From the NCBI GenBank assembly GCA_038324085.1, contig JBBQHP010000003.1, forward strand, positions 124,001 to 188,000: 64,000 bases of DNA. Reading direction: 5' to 3'. Source of the DNA: Ga0077523 sp038324085. GTDB lineage: Bacteria; Pseudomonadota; Gammaproteobacteria; Burkholderiales; Ga0077523. Positions 49,250-57,668 of this stretch are shown here, one piece after another. The notes under the pieces were generated by a model. The model was not told the DNA's origin and searched no databases. It saw nothing but the letters and a program-made list of their open reading frames with translations. Numbering within the stretch: position 1 is the stretch's first letter; every line of letters begins with the position of its first letter. The translations under genes and the position numbers were made by a program.

Positions 49250-50524
49250 ATGAGCAAGACCCTGTTCAGGAACGTCAACATTCTCGATTGCACCGGTGCC
49301 GCCCCGTTCGCCGGCGCGGTCTTGATCGAGGGCAATCGCATCAAGGCGGTCGCGCCTCAGGGGGCCACCATCCCCGCCGACGACGCGCAGGTGGTCGATG
49401 GCATGGGGGCGACCCTCATGCCCGGCCTGGTCGAATCGCATTCCCATCTCACCTTCCTCGACACTGCCGATCTCGAATCGCTCGGGTTCGTACCACCCGA
49501 GGAACACATCCTGCGTTCGGTGCTGAACGCGAAGAAGATGCTCGACCAGGGTTTCACCGCCTGCAACAGTGCCGCCTCCGCGAAAGCGCGCCTCGACATC
49601 GTGCTGCGCAACGCGATCGACGCCGGTGATTTTCCCGGTCCCCGCACCCGCGCCGCCAGTCCCGAGCTGGCGACCACCGCGGGTCTCGGCGACGTCCGGT
49701 TGCGCCACATGCATCGCGAAACCTTCGCCATCATCTGCGACGGCCCGGACGAGTTCCGCAAGACCGCGCGCGAGATGGTGCGCGAGGGCGTGGACACGCT
49801 CAAGATCAACCCGTCGGGCGACGAGTTCGTGGCGCATTCGCGTGCGCACCAGACCGTGATGACCGAGGCCGAGATCGCGTCCGTGTGCGAAGTGGCGCAC
49901 ATGCACGACAAGCGCGTCGCCGCGCACTGCCGCAGCGCGCTGTCGGTGAAGCTCGCCCTCAAGCACGGCGTGAAAGTGATCTATCACGCGACGCTCGTCG
50001 ACGACGAGGCCTGCGCCGCGCTCGAGGCGGCCCGGGACTGGTGCTTCGTCGCGCCCACGCTCGGCATCACCTACACCACCTTGAACGAGGCCGGCAAATG
50101 GGGTCTGACGACCGAGATCGCGGAGAGCATGGGCATGCGCCGCGAAATGGACATCGCCATCCGCAACATGCAGGAACTGAAGCGCCGCGGCGTGCGCATC
50201 CTGCCAGGCGGCGACTACGGCTTCGCGTGGAATCCCATCGGCACCAACGCGCGCGACATCGAGCATTTCGTGACCTTGCTCGGCTTCTCGCCGATGGATG
50301 CCATCCTGTCGGCCACCAAACTCGGCGGCGAGATCATGATGCTGGAGCACGAACTCGGGCAGGTGAAGCCCGGGTTCCTCGCCGACCTGATCCTGGTGGA
50401 CGGCAATCCGCTGGCCAACGTGGCGATCCTGCAGGACGCGACCAAGCTGCTGGCGATCATGAAGAACGGCGCGTTCCACAAGACGGTCGTGGTGCGCCGG
50501 CAGGAACAGCGTCAGACCGCCTAG
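49250..50524 (+). CDS. Metal-dependent amidohydrolase (imidazolonepropionase-like), copy 1
   Basis: A 424-residue amidohydrolase with an N-terminal composite beta domain. The first metal pair is in VESHSHLTF (His64, His66), the bridging lysine candidate in DTLKINPSG, further ligands in RVAAHC and VIYHATLVDD, and the catalytic Asp is in LPGGDYGFAWNP. The C-terminal motif GQVKPGFLADLILVDGNPL is typical of the imidazolonepropionase-like group. It has a strong ribosome-binding site. It is about two-thirds identical in visible segments to the next gene, so the two are tandem paralogues. The substrate is not predictable. Confidence 0.88.
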   Translation: MSKTLFRNVNILDCTGAAPFAGAVLIEGNRIKAVAPQGATIPADDAQVVDGMGATLMPGLVESHSHLTFLDTADLESLGFVPPEEHILRSVLNAKKMLDQGFTACNSAASAKARLDIVLRNAIDAGDFPGPRTRAASPELATTAGLGDVRLRHMHRETFAIICDGPDEFRKTAREMVREGVDTLKINPSGDEFVAHSRAHQTVMTEAEIASVCEVAHMHDKRVAAHCRSALSVKLALKHGVKVIYHATLVDDEACAALEAARDWCFVAPTLGITYTTLNEAGKWGLTTEIAESMGMRREMDIAIRNMQELKRRGVRILPGGDYGFAWNPIGTNARDIEHFVTLLGFSPMDAILSATKLGGEIMMLEHELGQVKPGFLADLILVDGNPLANVAILQDATKLLAIMKNGAFHKTVVVRRQEQRQTA

Positions 50525-50775
50525 AGCCTGTCAACACTTGGACCGGACCTGCGTGACCTCCGGAACGAGCGCAGTCAAGGCGCAAAACACCGCTGGGGCA
50601 AGGTCCCCCGATAACCGGCCCTGGACCCGAACCCGCGTCCTCGTTTGCGCCGCGGACGAGCACCCGGGCTGCCGCCAGCCGACGAAGCGATGCCTGATGC
50701 ATCGGGTGCGGCAACCGGCGCCGGGTCGGCGGGACGAACAGCTGCCATGAAGCGCGACCATCAACCCGACCGATC
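50525..50775. other. Spacer between amidohydrolase copies, with a dispersed 24-base element
   Basis: About 250 bases between the two paralogues. It contains a 24-base element (50531-50554) whose reverse complement recurs at 55691-55714 with one mismatch. No gene or clear promoter is recognised here. Confidence 0.5.
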
Positions 50776-52023
50776 ATGAGCCGAATACTTTTCACCGACG
50801 TCAACATTCTGGACGGCAGCGGCGCGCCGCCGTTTCGCGGATGCGTGCTGGTGGACGGCGAGCGCATCGCCCAGGTGAGCAGCGAACCGGCGCTCGCAGC
50901 CCCCAATGCGCGCGTGGTGGCCGGTCGTGGTGCAACGCTGATGCCCGGGCTCATCGAAAGCCATTCGCACCTGACGTTCCTCGACATGGCGCGCTCCATC
51001 GACCTGGGCTACGTGCCGCCCGAGGAACACATGCTGCTGACGGTGCGCAATGCGAAACGCCTGCTTGACGCCGGATTCACGAGCTGTCTGAGCGCAGCAT
51101 CCGCCAAACCGCGCCTGGACATCGTGCTGCGCAATGCGGTCGATGCCGGTGATTTTCCCGGCCCGCGCACATTGGCAGCGAGCCCGGAGATGACCGTCAC
51201 CGCGGGTCTCGGCGACGTGCGGCTGCGCCACCTCTATCGGCAGAATTTCGCGGAGGTCCTCGACGGACCCGCGGAGTTTCGCCGCTTCGCGCGCGAGATG
51301 GTGCGCGAAGGCGTCGACACGCTGAAGATCAACATTTCCGGCGATGGCGGCACGACCGCATCGCCTTCGCGGGCAACCGTGATGCTCGAAGTCGAGGTCG
51401 ATGCCGTCTGCGACGTGGCCCGGGCCCACGGCAAGCGCGTCGCGGCGCATGTCCGCAATGGTCCTTCGGTGCAGATGGCGTTGCGCAACGGCGTCGACAT
51501 CCTCTATCACGGCAACCTCATCGACGATGAAGCGTGCGCGGCGCTCGAAGCGCAGAAGGACCGCATCTTCTTCGCCCCCACGATCGGCCACACCTACACC
51601 AGCCTCTACGAGGCGGGACCGTGGGGCATCACCCCCGAGATGGGCAAGGCGCGTGGTCTCGACCAGGAACTCGAGCGCGGCATCGTCAACATGAAGGCTC
51701 TCAAGCAGCGCGGCGTGCGCGTGCTGCCCGGCGGCGACTACGGTTTCGCGTGGAATCCCAATGGCGCCAATGCCCGCGATCTCGAGCACTTCGTGAATCT
51801 GCTCGGTTTCTCGCCGATGGAGGCGATCGTGGCCGCGACCCGGCTCGGTGGTCAGCTGATGCTGCGACCCGATGACCTCGGGCTGGTGAAACCCGGATAT
51901 GTTGCGGACCTGTTGCTGGTTGATGGAGATCCGCTGGCGGACATTTCGCTTCTGCGGGATTCGGCGCGACTGCATGGAATCATGAAGGCGGGCGCCTTCC
52001 ATCGCGAGCCATTGCATCGATAG
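50776..52023 (+). CDS. Metal-dependent amidohydrolase, copy 2
   Basis: A 415-residue paralogue of the preceding amidohydrolase with the same landmarks: LIESHSHLTF (His63, His65), DTLKINISG, AAHVRNG, ILYHGNLIDDEAC, LPGGDYGFAWNPNGANARDLEHF, and the C-terminal VKPGYVADLLLVDGDPL. Differences cluster in the second half (for example HVRNG in place of HCRSA), which could change substrate preference. No good ribosome-binding site is seen before the ATG. Tandem duplication followed by divergence is the simplest explanation. Confidence 0.87.
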   Translation: MSRILFTDVNILDGSGAPPFRGCVLVDGERIAQVSSEPALAAPNARVVAGRGATLMPGLIESHSHLTFLDMARSIDLGYVPPEEHMLLTVRNAKRLLDAGFTSCLSAASAKPRLDIVLRNAVDAGDFPGPRTLAASPEMTVTAGLGDVRLRHLYRQNFAEVLDGPAEFRRFAREMVREGVDTLKINISGDGGTTASPSRATVMLEVEVDAVCDVARAHGKRVAAHVRNGPSVQMALRNGVDILYHGNLIDDEACAALEAQKDRIFFAPTIGHTYTSLYEAGPWGITPEMGKARGLDQELERGIVNMKALKQRGVRVLPGGDYGFAWNPNGANARDLEHFVNLLGFSPMEAIVAATRLGGQLMLRPDDLGLVKPGYVADLLLVDGDPLADISLLRDSARLHGIMKAGAFHREPLHR

Positions 52024-52124
52024 CAGCCGACCGTCCCTGCGCTCTCGGGCGGAACGCGCCCGGAAACCCATTTCGGCCGCTGCGCCCTCGCCCCTGTCGG
52101 GAGAGGTGACAGCTTCACAACCCT

Positions 52125-53240
52125 ATGTCGAGACCTTCCGCCATGCCAGACTTTTCCGCCGCCATCGAATTCGCCCAGGCCCACGAGGTCTCGTGGCCGC
52201 GCGACCCGAACGCCGACCCCGCCCGGTGGGGTGTACATCATGATGACCCCGCGCCCTATAACCGGCTGCGCGGACCGGTGCATCCGCGCGGACCGGTGTC
52301 GGGTGCGATCCGGCAGCACGGACGAGAGATCGCGGCCTGGGGCGAGCCCGACCGGGCCGACCTGACCTTCAGCGTGGCCAAGACCTACCTCGCGCTGCTG
52401 GCCGGCGTGGCCCATGGGCGAGGCCTCCTGCCCGACGAGAACGAACCCGTCGTCGAACGCGTGCCGGGCATCGGCTTCGAATCCGACCACAATCGCCCGA
52501 TCACGTGGGCCCATCTGCTCGAACAGACCAGCGAATGGGAGGGCACCTGCCTGGGCGTGCCCGACACGGTGGATCGCTATCGGACAGTCGCCCACGATCC
52601 GAAACCGCCCGCGGGCCGCAAGGGCGACGCGCGGCCGTTGCAGGCGCCGGGCAGCTACTGGGAATACAACGACGTGCGCATCAACCAGCTTTCGCTCGCG
52701 TTGCTGCACCTGTTCGGCGCACCGCTGCCGGAAGTGTTCCGCGAAACCGTGACGCGGCCGATCGGCGCTAGCGACGGCTGGACATGGGAAGGTTACGACG
52801 ATGCGTGGGTGCAACTTCCCGCTCCTGGCGGCGGGACGCGCCGGGTGCAATCGGTGCCCGGTGGGACGCACTGGGGCGGAGGCGTCTCGATCAGCGCGCG
52901 CGACCAGGCGCGCATCGGCCAGCTGGTCCTGAGCGGTGGTCGCCACGACGAGCAGCAGCTGATCCCGCTGCGGTGGATCGAACAGATGATGCTGCCGACC
53001 GCGCTCGCGCCGTTCTATGGGCGGTTGATGTGGTTAAACGCCACGGGCCGGATCTTCCCCGGGGCCTCGAAGCGCAGTGCCTTCATGGTCGGAGCCGGCG
53101 GACACTACATCTGGATCGAACCCGAGCACGACGCGGTGGTCGTGGTGCGCTGGATCGATGGCGACCATGCGGGAGGTTTCGTGGAGCGCGTCGCGAAAGA
53201 GCTCAGCGTCACCGCCGATTCATTTTCCGGAGCGCCGTGA
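52125..53240 (+). CDS. Beta-lactamase-family serine hydrolase
   Basis: A 371-residue penicillin-binding-protein-like hydrolase. The SxxK motif SVAK has the nucleophile Ser83 and Lys86. The second motif YND is in SYWEYNDVRINQ, and a GGG/GTHWGGGVSIS region follows. It lacks a signal peptide, so it probably acts in the cytoplasm as an esterase or amidase (EstB-like). An in-frame ATG at 52143 is an alternative start. It follows the second amidohydrolase by about 100 bases. Confidence 0.8.
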   Translation: MSRPSAMPDFSAAIEFAQAHEVSWPRDPNADPARWGVHHDDPAPYNRLRGPVHPRGPVSGAIRQHGREIAAWGEPDRADLTFSVAKTYLALLAGVAHGRGLLPDENEPVVERVPGIGFESDHNRPITWAHLLEQTSEWEGTCLGVPDTVDRYRTVAHDPKPPAGRKGDARPLQAPGSYWEYNDVRINQLSLALLHLFGAPLPEVFRETVTRPIGASDGWTWEGYDDAWVQLPAPGGGTRRVQSVPGGTHWGGGVSISARDQARIGQLVLSGGRHDEQQLIPLRWIEQMMLPTALAPFYGRLMWLNATGRIFPGASKRSAFMVGAGGHYIWIEPEHDAVVVVRWIDGDHAGGFVERVAKELSVTADSFSGAP

Positions 53241-53241
53241 G

Positions 53242-53264
53242 CGCCCCGGGCAGGTGACGGGGCG
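53242..53264. terminator. Hairpin between convergent genes
   Basis: A 7-bp perfect stem, CGCCCCG (53242-53248) with CGGGGCG (53258-53264), and a 9-base loop lie in the 36-base gap between the serine hydrolase and the L,D-transpeptidase. They could terminate transcription from either side. No T-tract is adjacent. Confidence 0.55.
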
Positions 53265-53276
53265 GCGCGCGCACCT

Positions 53277-54077
53277 TCAGCGCAACGAAAGCGCGCGTTC
53301 GGGTGGCGGCGCCACGCGGCCCGGATCGCCCGCCTGCCGGCGCGTCCCGGACGGATCGACGAACCCGAACACTTCGGTCAGTGCTCTGACTTCGGGCAAC
53401 ACGTACACCACCGCGCGGTCGGTGGCGAACATCGCGCTGACGACCCGTTCGTAGAAGGCCACCGGCACATTGATGCAGCCGTAGGAGATCCGGTTGTCGT
53501 CCGTTGACGGCGTCGCGAGGCGTTCCCGCCTGCGCTCGCGCGGGTTCGTCGTGCGCACCCGATGCATCGAAACGGCGGCATCGTAGTCCACCCACACGAT
53601 GTCTTCGCCACGGGCGTTGTGACCGGCTTCCGCAACGAAGCGTCCGGCGGGTGTCGTTCGCTCTTCGGGTCTCACTTCTGCCAGGGGCCGCGAACCGATC
53701 CCGGGCACCGACTCGTCGCCGCGCGCCGCGCCCACGAGAACGGCAGTCGAGCCGCTGAGCCGCGCGTCGCGATCGAACGCATACAGTCGCGCATTCTTCT
53801 TGTCGACGACGATGAACGCGCCACCGGCGTTGTCGCCCGACCGGGCGATGGAATCGGCCAGGCGGCGCGCATCGACCGAGGGTGATTCGTTGCCGAAGCT
53901 CGCCACCCGAGTCGTTCGTGTCGGTGCCGACGCGGACTCGCGGACGGAATCCCGCGATGTGCGGGGAATTGCCGCGTCGCCGGAGTGCAGCCCGGCCGGA
54001 ATCGCGACCGACATCAGCACGACCCCACAGAACAGCTTCGGCAGGATCATCGGCGGCAACGCGCGAGGTCGGGGCAT
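53277..54077 (-). CDS. L,D-transpeptidase-family protein
   Basis: A 266-residue protein with an N-terminal hydrophobic signal region (LFCGVVLMSVAIPAGL), a Ser/Arg-rich linker and a YkuD-like catalytic domain. The conserved motif SYGCINV places the catalytic cysteine at residue 201, and an upstream histidine (SMHRVRT, H172) corresponds to the conserved His. The family forms 3-3 peptidoglycan crosslinks or attaches proteins to the wall. The start could also be the ATG at 54050. It is convergent with the serine hydrolase. Confidence 0.82.
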   Translation of the reverse strand: MPRPRALPPMILPKLFCGVVLMSVAIPAGLHSGDAAIPRTSRDSVRESASAPTRTTRVASFGNESPSVDARRLADSIARSGDNAGGAFIVVDKKNARLYAFDRDARLSGSTAVLVGAARGDESVPGIGSRPLAEVRPEERTTPAGRFVAEAGHNARGEDIVWVDYDAAVSMHRVRTTNPRERRRERLATPSTDDNRISYGCINVPVAFYERVVSAMFATDRAVVYVLPEVRALTEVFGFVDPSGTRRQAGDPGRVAPPPERALSLR

Positions 54078-54211
54078 GCGGCGTCGCCGCTCACGCTGGG
54101 CATTGCTTCCCCCGCGAGACGGCGATCATGGATGGGCGCGGTATTCGAGCGCGGCTGCCGCCGGCAGCGGCAAAGCGCTACGCCGGCAGTGCGCGCAATG
54201 GATGGGGAAAA

Positions 54212-54766
54212 TCAGTTGCGATCGACGCGCGCGACCCGCTCCTTCGGCTTACGCCCGCCACTGGATGACGCTGCGGTTCCGTCGGAACCGTTGCCGTCAC
54301 TCATCCCTGTGGTCGTGTCGGCAGCCTTGGTGCGCCCGGTGATCGTGGCCCGACGTCTTGCGCTGTCGGTGGATTGCGAGTCGACTCTGGCAGGCTGCGC
54401 GCGCTCCGCGGTGCCGGACGGGGCCGGCGAACTCGCGGCGTCGGCCGAGGTGGCAGCGTTGGGCGAGGTGGCAGCGACGGGCGAGGTGGCAGCGTCGGGC
54501 GAGGTGGCAGCGTCGGCCGAGGTGGCAGCGTCGGGCGAGGTGGCAGCGTCGGGCGAGGTGGCAGCGTTGGGGGAGATCGGCGTGGTCGACGGGCTGGGCG
54601 AGTTCGGCATCGGGGTGCCCGGGTCCGTGGTCACGTTCTGTCCTTGTGAATCGGTGACATTGTCCGCGTTGCCGGTATCGCTGCCCGTTTGAGCCTGGGC
54701 GAATCCGATGGCGGCAACCACGGCGATCGCACCCGTGGTGCTGAAGATGATTCTCGATGCATTCAT
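54212..54766 (-). CDS. Secreted Ala/Thr/Ser-rich repeat protein
   Basis: A 184-residue exported protein: signal peptide MNASRIIFSTTGAIAVVAAIGFAQA, then a low-complexity, acidic to neutral linker and seven near-exact six-residue repeats (AATSPD-type, varying as AATSPN, AATSAD, AATSPV). A basic, Ser/Gly-rich C-terminus (KERVARVDRN) follows. AAGGAG lies 7 bases before the ATG. It has no enzyme-like motif and may be a periplasmic or cell-wall spacer. It diverges from the first stress-type gene downstream. Confidence 0.75.
   Translation of the reverse strand: MNASRIIFSTTGAIAVVAAIGFAQAQTGSDTGNADNVTDSQGQNVTTDPGTPMPNSPSPSTTPISPNAATSPDAATSPDAATSADAATSPDAATSPVAATSPNAATSADAASSPAPSGTAERAQPARVDSQSTDSARRRATITGRTKAADTTTGMSDGNGSDGTAASSSGGRKPKERVARVDRN
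54441..54566 (-). repeat. 18-bp tandem repeat, seven copies
   Basis: Seven head-to-tail copies of TCGGGCGAGGTGGCAGCG with few substitutions lie in the coding region of the Ala/Thr/Ser-rich protein. They are in frame and encode six residues each. Such coding minisatellites often vary in copy number between strains. Confidence 0.9.
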
Positions 54767-55088
54767 GCTGGTACTCCTTGATAAGGCCGATTGAGGGACG
54801 TATTTCGACCGGCGCGAAATGCCGGGATAGTCATACCAGTCCAACTTACGCGCATGCGACGCCGCAGGAAGTGGGACCCTGCCGCGGCTGCTTGTAGGAG
54901 AACGACGGACGCGCGAACGCTCCGCCCGGCTGCCTTGGAGCACTGCGGTCGGGGGCAGTGCCCCGGTGGCGTTCGCACGACTGGCGGTCCCTGGCCGGCG
55001 GCAGGAGCCCACGTGCGGTGGCGCACAGACCCTGCCGATCGCGGGCAGCAGACTCGCGTCCTGGAAGTCCGTATCGAGGGAGGGTGAC
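54767..55088. promoter_or_regulatory. Divergent control region, repeat protein / stress-type protein
   Basis: 322 bases between divergent genes. It contains a 7-bp inverted repeat, GCACTGC (54940-54946) and GCAGTGC (54955-54961). No reliable -35/-10 pair was identified by eye. Confidence 0.4.
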
Positions 55089-55673
55089 ATGAACACGATC
55101 ATTGCGGGCAGGTTCGACGGGCAGTCTCGGGCCCGGGAAGCGGTGACGGCGCTGGAAGCGATGGGATTCGCCCCAGACCAGATCGCGGGTTTCTTCGTGC
55201 GATCGGTTGAAGTCCATGCTTCCGCCGGGTCCGGCGGTGACCCTGCGCCGCCAGACACCGCGCTGCGGGCCGGTGGCAAGGGGCATTCGGACGCCGCGGT
55301 CGAGTTGCTGGCGATGTCGCGTGAGGATCTCGAAGCGGCACTGGCAGCAATTGCGATCGACTCTCCGGTCCTGCCATGCGTAGGACCTTATACCGGACCT
55401 TATGGAGATGCCCTGGATCGCCTGGAGTCGGCGCGGGAATCCGGTCGGCCATCGACGGAATCGGATTTGTGCGCGATCGTTGAAGCCGCCGGCGACCGCC
55501 GTATCGGCATTGCGGTCCGCGCCGTGACTGCGTGGGATCAGGCCTGCGCAATCACCATCCTCCAGGGGCAGGGGGCGACCGGGCTGATGCAGTCCTGGGG
55601 CAGGATCGATCATGGTCAATGGATCGACTACGATCCGCTCGCTGCCCGCAGATCGGTCGGCGAAGGGGACTAG
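55089..55673 (+). CDS. Small protein sharing ends with the next gene (stress-type)
   Basis: A 194-residue protein. The N-terminus MNTIIAGRFDGQSRAREAVTAL is nearly the same as that of the gene at 55925, and so is the C-terminal pattern AITILQGQGATGLMQSWGRI...GQWIDYDPL. The middle differs: it lacks the glycine-rich segment seen in its neighbour and is acidic and low in conserved features. Such proteins resemble general-stress-protein-like or glycine-zipper proteins, but function is unknown. GGGAGG stands 5 bases upstream of the ATG at 55089. It forms a tandem paralogue pair. Confidence 0.7.
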   Translation: MNTIIAGRFDGQSRAREAVTALEAMGFAPDQIAGFFVRSVEVHASAGSGGDPAPPDTALRAGGKGHSDAAVELLAMSREDLEAALAAIAIDSPVLPCVGPYTGPYGDALDRLESARESGRPSTESDLCAIVEAAGDRRIGIAVRAVTAWDQACAITILQGQGATGLMQSWGRIDHGQWIDYDPLAARRSVGEGD

Positions 55674-55924
55674 CGCGTCTTAACGCTGGAACGCAGGTCC
55701 GTTCCAAGTGTTGAACGGCCCTGGTCCCGGCGCGAACCGGGCTTTCCTGTGGGGCAAAGCAGCGCCCGGATCCCGGCGATACGCCCGGGCGGGGTATGTC
55801 GAGCGAGTCGAACGGGGCGTGGCGTGTCAACGGGGCGATGGCGCGCGAGCGTGCGCCCCCGTACAGAAATCGCGTGTGCGGTGGGGCATCCTCGGACCAT
55901 GATTTGCAAGAGGAGGAACGCCCC
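55674..55924. other. Spacer between paralogues, with a dispersed 24-base element
   Basis: About 250 bases. The only notable item is the 24-base element at 55691-55714, an inverted near-copy of 50531-50554. No gene is supported. Confidence 0.5.
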
Positions 55925-56521
55925 ATGAATACCATCATCGCCGGCAGGTTCGATGAACAGGACAATGCCGAACAGGCGGTGGCCGCTTTGCAGGCGAAAG
56001 GATTTCCCCGCGAAAGCATTGCTTCGTTCTTCGTCAATCCGGCCGGAGCGCACGCGCTCAGCGGCACGCATCAGGATCCCGATGCGTCCGCCGGGGCCCA
56101 TCACGCCGATACCGGCGCCGTAGCGGGCGCCATCGGTGGCACGGGTGTAGGGGGCGCGGTCGGCCTCGCGACGGCCCCGTTCCTGGGGCCGGGCGCGGCG
56201 CTGGTGGGTGCGGCGATCGGTGCCTATGTCGGTTCCCTGCACGGGACGCTGAATCAACTGGACGATCCGGACGAAGCGGCCAGGAAGGCGGGGAAAGAGG
56301 CGGTAGAAGAAGGTACTCAGCCCGACGAAGCGCAGTCGCGCAAGGCCGGGGTCTTCGTTGCCGTCGCCGCCGCCACCGCGCCCCAGGAAACCGATGCGAT
56401 CACCGTGTTGCAGGCGCAAGGCGCAGCGGATCTCGAGCGTGCGCAAGGCACCGTGCGCGAGGGCGATTGGACCGACTTCGATCCACTGAGCGCGCCTGCG
56501 CCATTGCAGGGCCGGCGCTGA
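55925..56521 (+). CDS. Glycine-zipper protein, paralogue of the preceding gene
   Basis: A 198-residue protein with the shared N-terminus MNTIIAGRFDEQDNAEQAVAAL and shared C-terminus DAITVLQAQGAADLERAQGT...DWTDFDPL. Its middle has a glycine-zipper-like hydrophobic stretch (GAVAGAIGGTGVGGAVGLAT, then GPGAALVGAAIGAYVG) that could insert in or associate with a membrane. It is read from an ATG with an AGGAACGCCCC leader; an upstream GGAGG box is near. Two copies with different central segments suggest duplication followed by loss or gain of the zipper. Confidence 0.75.
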   Translation: MNTIIAGRFDEQDNAEQAVAALQAKGFPRESIASFFVNPAGAHALSGTHQDPDASAGAHHADTGAVAGAIGGTGVGGAVGLATAPFLGPGAALVGAAIGAYVGSLHGTLNQLDDPDEAARKAGKEAVEEGTQPDEAQSRKAGVFVAVAAATAPQETDAITVLQAQGAADLERAQGTVREGDWTDFDPLSAPAPLQGRR

Positions 56522-56870
56522 GGCATCGCGTCATTGCTGGCGCGTCGCCAGGACGGCGCGCGCGACGCGGCCTGCAATTCGCGTCCTTGGGCGAGGACCA
56601 TGCGCGACTCGAAGCGCTACTCCGACAAACCGGTCACCGACCCGGCCATGGAATATTCGACAAACCTGACCGAGTCGGTCACTGGTTCTGACTATCAACG
56701 GCGCCGCGCGCGGGGCATTGTATTCAGTGCGCTCACGCGGTCGACGGAGTTGCTTCCGAACGATCGACCGCGGCGCCGCATCCGGTCCGCTGAAACCGCA
56801 CGGATCGCCGAGCCGGTCGCGCCCGCAGCAGATGGCGAAATCCGTTTCCCACCCTTCAGGAGAAGTCCCC
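56522..56870. other. Intergenic, 5' of wrbA
   Basis: 350 bases. An imperfect inverted repeat (AAACCGGTCACCGAC and GTCGGTCACTGGTT, around 56625-56690) may be regulatory. A long reading frame crosses it but lacks protein-like character. No promoter is called. Confidence 0.4.
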
Positions 56871-57473
56871 TTGGCGAAGATACTGGTGCTGTATTACTCG
56901 GCCTATGGCCACATCGAGCAGATGGCGCAGGCGGAAGCCGAAGGCGCACGCGAAGCCGGGGCGGAGGTCGTCATCAAGCGCGTCCCCGAAACGGTGCCCG
57001 AGAGCGTCGCGAAGGCTTCGGGCTACAAGCTGGATCAGTCGGCCCCGATGGCGACGGTGGACGAATTGCCGCAGTACGACGGCATCATCTTCGGTACGCC
57101 CACACGCTACGGGAACATGGCCGGCCAGATGAAGACCTTCCTCGACCAGACCGGCGGACTCTGGGCCAAGGGCGCGCTCGTCGGCAAGGTGGCGTCGGTG
57201 TTCACTTCATCGGCGACCCAGCACGGCGGACAGGAGTCGACCATCCTCACCTTCCATCCGGTGCTGATGCATCTGGGCTTCATCATCGTCGGCCTGCCCT
57301 ATGCATTCCAGGGCCAGATGGGCTACTCGGAGGTCATGGGCAATTCGCCGTATGGTGCGTCGACCATCGCGGGCGGCGACGGCAGCCGGCAGCCCTCGAA
57401 GCTGGACCTCGACGGCGCCCGGTACCAGGGCCGGCACATGGCGCAGATCACGGCGCGGCAGGCAGGCGGCTAG
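56871..57473 (+). CDS. wrbA: NAD(P)H:quinone oxidoreductase WrbA
   Basis: A 200-residue flavodoxin-fold FMN protein that reduces quinones by two electrons. The FMN phosphate-binding loop is YYSAYGHIE near the start. Other diagnostic segments are FGTPTRYGNMAGQMKTFLDQTGGLW, TSSATQHGGQESTI, and PYAFQGQMGY near the C-terminus. The TTG at 56871 with AGGAGA 8 bases upstream gives the family length (WrbA is about 198-200 residues), so no ATG is needed. It stands alone between a stress-type gene and a kinase gene, consistent with an oxidative-stress role. Confidence 0.92.
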   Translation: MAKILVLYYSAYGHIEQMAQAEAEGAREAGAEVVIKRVPETVPESVAKASGYKLDQSAPMATVDELPQYDGIIFGTPTRYGNMAGQMKTFLDQTGGLWAKGALVGKVASVFTSSATQHGGQESTILTFHPVLMHLGFIIVGLPYAFQGQMGYSEVMGNSPYGASTIAGGDGSRQPSKLDLDGARYQGRHMAQITARQAGG

Positions 57474-57668
57474 CGAGTCTTCGGGCCGGTCCCGGCGTGC
57501 CGCCCGCGCGGCATGCCGGCATGTCGAAACATCGTCGGCGCGAAGCCGCAGCGGGCACCGGTGGCGACACCGGAAAGGGTGCCCGGAATCAATCGCTCGC
57601 AGTGATCGTTCGCTCCTGTTGCGGGGCCCAAAATGTGGCGCATCATTTCCCTACGCTGCGGGGACGCC

